This document shows, one piece after another, positions 1 through 5,026 of a stretch of DNA of 5,070 nucleotides. Origin of the DNA: an uncultured Bacillota bacterium (GTDB taxonomy: Bacteria > Bacillota_I > Bacilli_A > RF39 > UBA660); assembly GCA_947383065.1 (NCBI GenBank), contig CANDCB010000087.1:1-5070 (forward strand). The letters are read 5' to 3'. Made by a program: the position numbers and the translations under genes. Below the pieces are notes generated by a model. That model searched no databases. It was not told the DNA's origin and saw only the letters and a list, made by a program, of their open reading frames with translations. The number at the start of each line of letters is the position of its first letter. Within the stretch, counting starts at the first letter, position 1.

Positions 1-87
1 AAGTTATATCTTCTTAGTAGAAAAAAGAAGAATAAGAATAAAGAAATTTTAATAAATAAACGCGGAATATATAAAAACTACAAATAA
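1..87 (+). CDS. Possible 3' end of an upstream gene (reading frame undecided)
   Basis: Two frames are open from the window edge. Frame 1 runs to TAA at 85-87 and would end in a Lys/Asn-rich tail beginning KLYLLSRKKKNKNK. Frame 2 runs to TAA at 50-52 and reads SYIFLVEKRRIRIKKF. Either looks like the hydrophobic-then-basic end of a membrane or wall-anchored protein. Frame 2 has codon use closer to the neighbours (AGA-rich). Frame 1 uses CGC, AAC and TAC, which are scarce elsewhere, and would run through the left arm of the inverted repeat at 62-72. The third frame closes at once. With so few codons this may be non-coding, and no function can be given. Confidence 0.22.
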   Translation, partial: KLYLLSRKKKNKNKEILINKRGIYKNYK

Positions 88-149
88 ATTCAATATAACT
101 ACTATAAATTAATTTAAATTACAAATTTCTTTAATAAAATATATTCCGC
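62..149. repeat. 11-bp perfect inverted repeat with a 66-nt spacer
   Basis: GCGGAATATAT at 62-72 is matched by its exact reverse complement ATATATTCCGC at 139-149. The arms carry nearly all the G and C of this AT-rich intergenic stretch, so the match is less likely to be chance than an AT-only repeat. The right arm lies ten bases before the terminator hairpin. It could be a long-loop RNA stem in the 3' UTR of the upstream gene, or a protein or recombinase site. Nothing in the sequence settles which. Confidence 0.45.
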
Positions 150-158
150 ATTACTTAT

Positions 159-199
159 AAAGCTAAATGGAAATAAAGTTCATTTGGCTTTTTTATTTT
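159..199 (+). terminator. Intrinsic terminator of the upstream transcript
   Basis: The stem AGCTAAATG (161-169) pairs with CATTTGGCT (181-189) with one G-U pair. It can be extended by two A-T pairs (159-160 with 190-191). The loop is 11 nt (170-180) and a T-rich tract (190-199) follows. The promoter of the PRPP synthetase gene lies just downstream, so this most likely ends an upstream transcription unit. An attenuator role is less likely because that promoter starts beyond it. Confidence 0.75.
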
Positions 200-221
200 A
201 CTAGTTTTAGAAAAGTATACA

Positions 222-230
222 TGTTATAAT
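222..230 (+). promoter_or_regulatory. Extended -10 promoter for the PRPP synthetase gene
   Basis: TGTTATAAT combines a perfect TATAAT hexamer (225-230) with the TG extension one base upstream. The region 17 bp upstream (TAGTTT, 202-207) is a poor -35, which is usual for extended -10 promoters. Transcription would start near 237, giving a leader of about 35 nt. The leader contains GAAGGAG (261-267), the ribosome binding site of the gene at 272. Confidence 0.6.
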
Positions 231-271
231 TATTTTAGAAATAAAAGTAAAAGGTAGGGAGAAGGAGTTAA

Positions 272-1411
272 ATGAAAAAACAAATTGAGCAAGATAGCTT
301 AAGATTGATGGTCTTTAAAAGTGCGGAGGATTTAGGAAATAAAATAGATGAGCATTTATTAGAAATGTATGGCTTAGATAAGGAAAAATATACTTTTATT
401 GTTCCTGTTAAAGAAAATTTTTTTGAAGATGGACATTTTAAAGTTGAAATAAATGAGACTGTTCGAGGGAAAGATATGTATGTTTTAACGGATATTGGTA
501 ATTATAGTATTGAATACAAAATGCATGGATTAATTAATCATACTAGTCCAAATGATTTGATGGTAGAATTAAAAGATGGTATTGGAGCTTGTAATTGTCA
601 TGCTAAAAGTATTAATATTGTTATGCCTTTATTATATGGAGGAAGACAACATAGAAGAAATACGCGAGAAAATCTTTTATGTGGGATGATTCTACATGAA
701 ATAGATAATATGAGTAGAGTTAGAAGTTTTATAACTTTTGATGCTCATGATCAGGGTGTTGAGCATGCAATACATAATATGGAATTTGATAATATTTTTC
801 CAACTAATACAATTTTGGAAAATTTAATTAATGATTTAAGTATGAATCGATTAAAAAAGTTAGTTTTTGTTGCTCCTGATAATGGAGCGACAGGAAGAAG
901 AAATGTTTATTTGAATTCTTTTAATTCTAAATATATTCATCGTGAAGCAGGAAGTTTTATTAAGCAAAGAGACTATAATAATTTTGTTGATGGTAAGTAT
1001 CCTGTTATTGCTCATGATTATTGTGGTAATAGTGAATTAGAAGGTTATACTGCTATTATAAGTGATGATATGATATCTAGTGGTGGATCAATGATTGATT
1101 GTATCTTAGAATTAAAAAAGAGGAATGTTAAATATATTTATGTTGTTGTGACATATGCTTTGTTTACTAAAGGTATTGAAGATTTTGAAGATTTATATCA
1201 GAAAAAAATGTTAGATGGTGTATATACTACTAATCTTTCTTATATATCTTTTGAGTATCGTCAGGCAAAATGGTTACATGTTTGTGATTGTTCTAAAATA
1301 GTTGCGGAGATAATTTATAATATTCATAATGACTTATCAATTTCTAAGATAATGAAAGATAAATCATATCCTGTGAAACTTGTTGAAGAAAAGTTTAATC
1401 GCGAGAATTAA
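272..1411 (+). CDS. prs: Ribose-phosphate pyrophosphokinase (PRPP synthetase), divergent long form
   Basis: This cytosolic enzyme transfers pyrophosphate from ATP to ribose 5-phosphate, making PRPP for nucleotide, NAD, His and Trp synthesis. Family landmarks occur in order. F-x-D-G (51-54) and VRG (64-66) are in the N-terminal half. GGRQHRR (123-129) matches the ATP-binding ARQDRK loop. FDAHDQG (156-162) matches the catalytic-His/metal segment. PDNGATGR (202-209) is the pyrophosphate loop, and K231/R233 sit in the place of the KRR motif. ISDDMISSGGS (263-273) is the PRPP loop, followed by a core strand and VVTYALF (292-298), like the usual THGVF. The protein has 379 aa against about 310-330 for typical Prs. 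The extra length lies in an insertion around residues 75-95 and a C-terminal extension. The changed PRPP loop (SSGGS rather than DTGGT) marks a divergent subfamily. The ATG is supported by GAAGGAG 4 nt upstream. The family call is firm, but full activity is inferred. Confidence 0.9.
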   Translation: MKKQIEQDSLRLMVFKSAEDLGNKIDEHLLEMYGLDKEKYTFIVPVKENFFEDGHFKVEINETVRGKDMYVLTDIGNYSIEYKMHGLINHTSPNDLMVELKDGIGACNCHAKSINIVMPLLYGGRQHRRNTRENLLCGMILHEIDNMSRVRSFITFDAHDQGVEHAIHNMEFDNIFPTNTILENLINDLSMNRLKKLVFVAPDNGATGRRNVYLNSFNSKYIHREAGSFIKQRDYNNFVDGKYPVIAHDYCGNSELEGYTAIISDDMISSGGSMIDCILELKKRNVKYIYVVVTYALFTKGIEDFEDLYQKKMLDGVYTTNLSYISFEYRQAKWLHVCDCSKIVAEIIYNIHNDLSISKIMKDKSYPVKLVEEKFNREN

Positions 1412-1430
1412 AGTGATATTTTTCAATATT

Positions 1431-1458
1431 TTTACTAAAAGTTCACAAACTCTTAACA
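1431..1458 (+). promoter_or_regulatory. Putative operator: three hexamers at 11-bp period upstream of htrA
   Basis: TTTACT (1431-1436), TTCACA (1442-1447) and TTAACA (1453-1458) are each separated by exactly 5 bp, so they repeat once per helical turn. OmpR/PhoB-family response regulators typically bind such arrays. Known examples are PhoP boxes (TTAACA-like, about 5-bp spacing), WalR boxes (TGTWAH-N5-TGTWAH, whose complement resembles these hexamers) and CiaR boxes upstream of streptococcal htrA (TTTAAG-N5-TTTAAG). Which regulator would bind here is unknown, and the AT-rich context raises the chance of coincidence. Confidence 0.4.
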
Positions 1459-1469
1459 ATTTATATGTA
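1442..1469 (+). promoter_or_regulatory. Weak candidate promoter for htrA
   Basis: TTCACA (5 of 6 matches to TTGACA) is followed after 16 bp by TATGTA (1464-1469), a poor -10. Other -10-like words nearby (TATATG at 1462, TATATT at 1468) have worse spacing. A weak core overlapping the hexamer array would suit an activated promoter. No terminator is visible between 1412 and 1498, so readthrough from prs may also supply transcript. The ribosome binding site AAAGGTGAT (1484-1492) is strong and lies 6 nt before the ATG. Confidence 0.3.
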
Positions 1470-1498
1470 TATTTATTAATGTGAAAGGTGATTTGTAA

Positions 1499-2941
1499 AT
1501 GAGAAAGAAAAAAGAAGATTTAAAGTTTTGTACTAATTGTGGTAAAGAATTAAAAAGTGATAGTTTCTTTTGTCAATATTGTGGAACAAAGATAGAAAAA
1601 GAAGATTTGACGGATGAAATAAGTAAAGATGAATTTACCAAAACTAATAAAGATATGGTACAAGATGATATTAAAATTATTAAAGGAGATGTTGATTCTT
1701 CTATTATAGGCGAAAAAAAGAGTAGAAAAAAGTCTTCAGATTCTATTAATGATGAAGTTAATGTTGTTTATAACAAAAAAGATGATGAAGTAGATATTAA
1801 AAGTAATATTAGTATCCCGGTAAAAAAAGATGTTGATATTAAAAAGGGTAAAAGTAATAAATTTGAAAATTCAAAAAAATATATTTATCCAGTTATTGCT
1901 GTAGTTGTTACTTTTGTATTATGTCTTGGGGCTTTTACATGCTTTTATCAATATTATTTAAAAAATTTGGTTATTGAAACAACTAAACGAGAAGTGACAA
2001 TTAGTGATAATGGAATTTCGGAAGCTGTAGAAAAGGTTTATGATGCAGTTGTAGTAGTTGAAAGTTATGTTAATGATAAACTTTATGCGACTGGGACAGG
2101 ATTTGTTTATAAAACAGATGATAAGGCTGGATATATTTTAACTAATAGTCATGTTATTGATGGAGCCGATGCTGTTAAAGTAGTGTTTACAAATAATAAA
2201 AGGGAAACTGTTAAAGTAGTAGGAAGTGATTCTTATTCTGATGTTGCTCTTTTAGGAATTGATAAAGATAAAGTAACAAAGGTTGCAGAAATAGGTGATA
2301 GTGAAGCGTTAAAACTTGGAGATACAACTTTTGCGGTAGGATCACCACTTGATTCTTCGACATATGCTTGGACAGTAACAAGAGGAGTTATTTCTGGTAA
2401 GAATCGTACTGTTGCTGTAACTGAAAAAAATGGGTATTCTTCATCAACACAAGTAATGCAAGTATTACAAACTGATACAGCTATAAATAGTGGTAATTCA
2501 GGAGGACCACTTTGTAATAGTAATGGAGAAGTAGTGGGAATAACTAATATGAAATTATCTAGTACAAGTGTTGAAGGTATGGGATTTGCTATTCCAATTG
2601 AGACAGCTGTTAGATATGCGGATAAATTTATTAAAGGAGAGAAAATAACTTATCCATATATTGGTGTTACTATATATGATGCTACTCCTACATTTAGAGA
2701 TCCAGAAGCTAGTGGTGTATATGTTGAAAATGTTGCTAAAGGTTCACCTGCTTCTAAAGGTGGGTTACAAAAAGGAGATAAAATTTTAAAAGTTAATGGC
2801 AAAGAAGTTGAAAATTCTTCATTCTTCAAATTTGAACTTTATAAATATGAAATAGGTGAAGAAATTGAGATTACTATTGAACGTGATGGTAAGGAGAAAA
2901 CTTTAACTATTACACTTGGAAGTACAGGAACAAGTGCTTAA
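1499..2941 (+). CDS. Membrane-anchored HtrA/DegP-type serine protease with N-terminal zinc ribbon and PDZ domain
   Basis: This is a trypsin-like quality-control protease expected to cleave misfolded proteins outside the membrane. Domains run in order through 480 aa. A zinc ribbon has CxxC pairs C11/C14 and C25/C28. A low-complexity Lys/Asp/Ser-rich linker covers about 33-128. One membrane segment spans about 129-152. The protease domain covers about 170-380 with catalytic H218 (TNSHVID), D248 (SDVALL) and S334 (GNSGGPL). One PDZ domain follows at about 387-475 (YIGV, GSPASKGGLQKGDKI). Lysines before the membrane segment predict a cytoplasmic N terminus and an external protease. The triad is intact. 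The gene has a strong ribosome binding site, its own terminator at 2948, and a possible response-regulator array upstream. The zinc ribbon is absent from classical HtrA/HtrB/DegP and may be a cytoplasmic interaction or sensing module, which is inference. The family call is very secure; a specific htrA/htrB/yyxA name is not justified. Confidence 0.95.
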   Translation: MRKKKEDLKFCTNCGKELKSDSFFCQYCGTKIEKEDLTDEISKDEFTKTNKDMVQDDIKIIKGDVDSSIIGEKKSRKKSSDSINDEVNVVYNKKDDEVDIKSNISIPVKKDVDIKKGKSNKFENSKKYIYPVIAVVVTFVLCLGAFTCFYQYYLKNLVIETTKREVTISDNGISEAVEKVYDAVVVVESYVNDKLYATGTGFVYKTDDKAGYILTNSHVIDGADAVKVVFTNNKRETVKVVGSDSYSDVALLGIDKDKVTKVAEIGDSEALKLGDTTFAVGSPLDSSTYAWTVTRGVISGKNRTVAVTEKNGYSSSTQVMQVLQTDTAINSGNSGGPLCNSNGEVVGITNMKLSSTSVEGMGFAIPIETAVRYADKFIKGEKITYPYIGVTIYDATPTFRDPEASGVYVENVAKGSPASKGGLQKGDKILKVNGKEVENSSFFKFELYKYEIGEEIEITIERDGKEKTLTITLGSTGTSA

Positions 2942-2947
2942 TTTATG

Positions 2948-2969
2948 AGACTAATTTTAGTCTTTTTTT
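2948..2969 (+). terminator. Intrinsic terminator after htrA
   Basis: AGACTA (2948-2953) pairs with TAGTCT (2958-2963) around a 4-nt loop. The next A-T pair could also form. Seven consecutive T (2963-2969) follow. It begins six bases after the htrA stop codon. The stem is short but correctly placed, and a fresh promoter follows it. Confidence 0.75.
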
Positions 2970-2996
2970 CTTGGATTTTTATGAAAACTCTGGTGA

Positions 2997-3025
2997 TTTA
3001 CAGATTATATGATAAATGATATACT
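2997..3025 (+). promoter_or_regulatory. Sigma-A-type promoter for the rhomboid gene
   Basis: TTTACA (2997-3002) and TATACT (3020-3025) each match the consensus at 5 of 6 positions and are 17 bp apart. It is the best two-box promoter in the window. Transcription would start near 3032 and leave a leader of about 55 nt. It probably also serves the solenoid-protein gene downstream. Confidence 0.7.
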
Positions 3026-3078
3026 TAGGAAGAATAAAAAAACTTGTTGCTATAAATTATGTTACTAAAAAAGGATGT

Positions 3079-3082
3079 GGAG
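3079..3082 (+). promoter_or_regulatory. Ribosome binding site that decides the rhomboid start
   Basis: GGAG lies 4 nt before GTG at 3087. An in-frame ATG at 3075 sits directly against the GG of AAAAAAGG with no spacer, so it has no usable ribosome binding site. The ATG itself lies within the region upstream of this GGAG. The GTG start is therefore preferred, removing four residues (MWSS). Confidence 0.55.
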
Positions 3083-3086
3083 TAGT

Positions 3087-3644
3087 GTGAAAATTTTTGA
3101 ATTTGTAACTTATAATGCAATATTTATTTTAAGTTTCTTTTTTATTTCTTTAATTGTTTTATTATTAAATTATGCTACGCATAAAAAATTAAATACCTTA
3201 TTATTTTCTAGTTATCGTAGTTCTTTTTTTAATCCTTTAACTTATTTAAGACTTTTTACACATGTAATTGGACATGATAATTGGTCGCATTTTTCAAATA
3301 ATTTTCTTTATATTTTATTAATTGGACCAATGATTGAAGAAAAATATGGGACTTTTACAATATTTAAATTAACTCTTATAACGGCATTTGTAATTGGTGT
3401 AGTAAATATAATTTTGACAAATAAAAGGATTCTTGGAGCTAGTGGAATAGTTTTTATGTTTATAATATTAAGTTCTTTTGTTAATATTGAGGCAGGAAAG
3501 ATTCCAATTACTTTAATTCTTATATTTATCTTTTATATAATTAATGAAATTATTTCAGGAATATTTAAGAAAGATAATATTTCTCATTTGGGACATTTAG
3601 TTGGAGCTATATGTGGTTTTTTATTTGGATTTTATTTAGTTTAA
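3087..3644 (+). CDS. Rhomboid-family intramembrane serine protease (185 aa)
   Basis: Rhomboids cleave membrane-spanning segments of other proteins within the bilayer, using a Ser-His dyad. Numbered from the GTG, the landmarks of E. coli GlpG appear in order. LRLFTH (54-59) aligns with the WR-containing loop, with Leu in place of Trp. H68 and N72 (SHFSNN) match GlpG H150/N154, the oxyanion region. GPMIEEKYG (80-88) matches GGAVEKRLG. GASG (117-120) gives nucleophile S119. H170 in HLVGAICG fits the HxxGxxxG pattern of the catalytic-His helix. Six hydrophobic segments can be picked out, at about 9-29, 71-83, 91-111, 117-134, 138-158 and 168-185. It is a compact form without extra domains. The solenoid membrane-protein gene follows 54 bp on and may be co-transcribed. 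Substrate is unknown. Family assignment and active site are firm. Confidence 0.92.
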   Translation: MKIFEFVTYNAIFILSFFFISLIVLLLNYATHKKLNTLLFSSYRSSFFNPLTYLRLFTHVIGHDNWSHFSNNFLYILLIGPMIEEKYGTFTIFKLTLITAFVIGVVNIILTNKRILGASGIVFMFIILSSFVNIEAGKIPITLILIFIFYIINEIISGIFKKDNISHLGHLVGAICGFLFGFYLV

Positions 3645-3671
3645 AATGATACTATTTTTTTATTTTTGTTG

Positions 3672-3677
3672 TATAAT
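3672..3677 (+). promoter_or_regulatory. Isolated TATAAT box upstream of the solenoid-protein gene
   Basis: A perfect TATAAT has no credible -35: ATACTA lies at 17 bp and TGATAC at 19 bp. Initiation would fall at about 3684, right on the ribosome binding site, leaving a leader of about 15 nt. It may be a secondary internal promoter or chance in AT-rich DNA. Confidence 0.25.
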
Positions 3678-3683
3678 TATTTT

Positions 3684-3689
3684 AAGGAG
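3684..3689 (+). promoter_or_regulatory. Ribosome binding site that decides the solenoid-protein start
   Basis: AAGGAG lies 9 nt before GTG at 3699. A longer in-frame reading from TTG at 3666 would place this AAGGAG inside the coding sequence, has no ribosome binding site of its own, and would put 11 residues including acidic ones in front of an otherwise textbook signal peptide. Confidence 0.75.
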
Positions 3690-3698
3690 AGTGAGTTT

Positions 3699-4754
3699 GT
3701 GAAGAAAAGAACATTTTTATTGACTATTTTAATGTTATTATTACCAGTGTTTGTTCAAGCTAAAGTTATTGAAGCAGATAATAATTTAAGTCTTACAGGA
3801 GAGCATGATAGTACTAAAGTTATGTTTGGAAATATTATTAATTCTAATGCAGAAATAGATGGTATATCAGTCTTTTTTGGTAATTCTGTAACTTCTAATG
3901 GAAAAGAAACATATGGGGTATTTTTTGGAAATGAATTAAATATTAATGATGAAATTGAAAAAGATATACTTATTTTTGGAAATACAGTTATAGTTAATAA
4001 ATCAGCAGTTTTAAGTAGAGATGTTTTTATTACTGCTAATAATCTAATACTTAATGCAGATATTGGACGTGATATTTTTATCTATGGTAGTAAAGTTGAT
4101 TTAAGAGGATCTTCTATAAAAGGAAATGCCCATATATATGCTGAAGAAATATTAAGTGATAATGAAACATATATTGATGGAACTTTAACTTATTATGAAG
4201 ATACTAAATTAATTGGCTTAGATTTAGCTAATGTTGGTAATGCGGAAAAAGTATCTAGAGAAACTGAAAAAGTTAGTGTAAAAAATTTTATAAAAAATTG
4301 GCTTATTAATTTGGCTACTAATATAGTTTGTTTATTTATAATAATATTGATTTTTCCTAAATTAAAAGAAGTTTTAAATAGTTATGAAGTTGAAGGTGGA
4401 AAAGTTATTTTAACAGCTGTTATTGGCTTTGGTGTTTTAATATTTGTTCCAGTAATATCACTAGTGGCATTACTTTGTGAAGTAACAATACCTTTGTCTT
4501 TAATTTTATTAGGTTTATATTTTATTGCCATGTATATAGGTTGGCTTTATGCAAGTTATGTTATAGGACGTAAAATATGGAGTTTAAGTAAGCAAAAGGA
4601 AAATGTTTTTCTATCAAGTATAGTTGGATTAATTATAACTGAATTAGTAATTTTAATTCCATATATTGGTGAGACGATAAGATTCTTAATATTTATTTTA
4701 GGAATTGGTCTATTTTTATATCAGTTTAAACAAGTTAGCTTTTTAAAAAAATAA
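3699..4754 (+). CDS. Secreted-type beta-solenoid (bactofilin-like) membrane protein
   Basis: From the GTG, the 351-aa product begins with a signal peptide (MKKRTFLLTILMLLLPVFVQA, likely cleaved after A21). An external repeat region covers about 28-165. There [VL]xFGN words recur at F43, F60, F76 and F93, then degenerate to FITAN, FIYGS and HIYAE near 110, 127 and 145. The period of 16-20 residues fits rungs of a right-handed beta-solenoid, as in bactofilin or polymer-forming cytoskeletal proteins. A polar linker (about 166-198) leads to four or five membrane segments (about 200-219, 236-258, 262-288, 304-323, 326-343) and a basic end. Proteins of this plan are often annotated as polymer-forming cytoskeletal proteins, but bactofilins are cytoplasmic, whereas this solenoid should be outside. 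No enzymatic motif is visible. A structural or surface-organising role is inference. It lies downstream of the rhomboid gene and ends at a strong terminator. Confidence 0.8.
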   Translation: MKKRTFLLTILMLLLPVFVQAKVIEADNNLSLTGEHDSTKVMFGNIINSNAEIDGISVFFGNSVTSNGKETYGVFFGNELNINDEIEKDILIFGNTVIVNKSAVLSRDVFITANNLILNADIGRDIFIYGSKVDLRGSSIKGNAHIYAEEILSDNETYIDGTLTYYEDTKLIGLDLANVGNAEKVSRETEKVSVKNFIKNWLINLATNIVCLFIIILIFPKLKEVLNSYEVEGGKVILTAVIGFGVLIFVPVISLVALLCEVTIPLSLILLGLYFIAMYIGWLYASYVIGRKIWSLSKQKENVFLSSIVGLIITELVILIPYIGETIRFLIFILGIGLFLYQFKQVSFLKK

Positions 4755-4756
4755 TA

Positions 4757-4795
4757 GTTAAAAAATATCTAAATGTTTATTAGATATTTTTTAAT
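4757..4795 (+). terminator. Intrinsic terminator after the solenoid-protein gene
   Basis: A perfect 13-bp stem is formed by AAAAAATATCTAA (4760-4772) and TTAGATATTTTTT (4780-4792), with a 7-nt loop. Two more A-T pairs and a G-U pair can extend it outward. The A-tract on one side and T-tract on the other make it potentially bidirectional. It starts two bases after the stop codon. Confidence 0.82.
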
Positions 4796-4818
4796 GGTTT
4801 AAATTATTAAAATAGTAT

Positions 4819-4847
4819 TTGCTTTTAAGATAATTTATTGTTAGACT
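4819..4847 (+). promoter_or_regulatory. Candidate promoter for the truncated last gene
   Basis: TTGCTT (4819-4824) and TAGACT (4842-4847) are 17 bp apart. Each matches consensus at about 4 of 6 positions. It sits between the terminator and the gene at 4872, where a promoter is expected. AAAGGCGAT (4859-4867) would be the ribosome binding site. Confidence 0.35.
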
Positions 4848-4871
4848 AAAAGGAATAAAAAGGCGATATAT

Positions 4872-5026
4872 ATGGAAGTAATTAGAATATTTAAAACTAT
4901 AAAAAATTATCATTTTGAAAAAAGTCCACAAAAAATAAAAGCTAAATTAATTAATTCACTAGATAGAAATAAAAATTTGAAAAGTAAATATAAAAAATAT
5001 ATTTTAGAATTTATTGATACAATTAT
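4872..5026 (+). CDS. 5' fragment of an unrecognised gene, cut off by adapter sequence
   Basis: ATG at 4872 follows an AAGGCGAT ribosome binding site by 4-5 nt and opens a frame with no stop to the end of genuine sequence. The 52 residues begin MEVIRIFKTIKNYHFEKSPQ and are rich in Lys, Ile and Asn, with no signal peptide or membrane segment. It looks like the cytoplasmic N terminus of a longer protein. I do not recognise the family. From base 5027 the frame continues as DRKSTRLNSSHGTL, the translation of the Illumina adapter; these residues do not belong to the protein. The third base of codon 52 is already adapter, although Ile is encoded by ATA, ATT or ATC, so only ATG (Met) would change it. 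Confidence 0.6.

Noticed and set aside
40..132. Second inverted repeat AAAGAAATTT (40-49) / AAATTTCTTT (123-132), which would cross the 62-149 repeat as a pseudoknot
   Set aside because: The arms are almost purely A/T in a very AT-rich stretch, so chance pairing is likely. No known riboswitch motif fits.
1412..1436. Terminator after prs formed by ATATT/AATAT with flanking AGT/ACT
   Set aside because: The stem is short, bulged and AT-only, and the T-rich stretches lie within it rather than after it.
3075..3086. ATG start giving a 189-aa rhomboid
   Set aside because: Only AAAAAAGG abuts the ATG with no spacing, while GTG at 3087 has GGAG at 4 nt. The difference is four residues.
3642..3670. 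Terminator between the rhomboid and solenoid genes
   Set aside because: AAAATG/TATTTT gives only a six-pair A-T stem with a G-U pair. It is too weak despite the following T-run, so co-transcription is preferred.
3666..3698. TTG start giving a 362-aa solenoid protein
   Set aside because: No ribosome binding site precedes it, the AAGGAG at 3684 would be internal, a TATAAT lies inside it, and it spoils a clean signal peptide that begins at GTG 3699.
1..5026. Novel defence, CRISPR, retron or mobile-element system
   Set aside because: No direct-repeat array, transposase, recombinase, reverse transcriptase or nuclease motif is visible. The four full genes belong to recognisable families or fold types.
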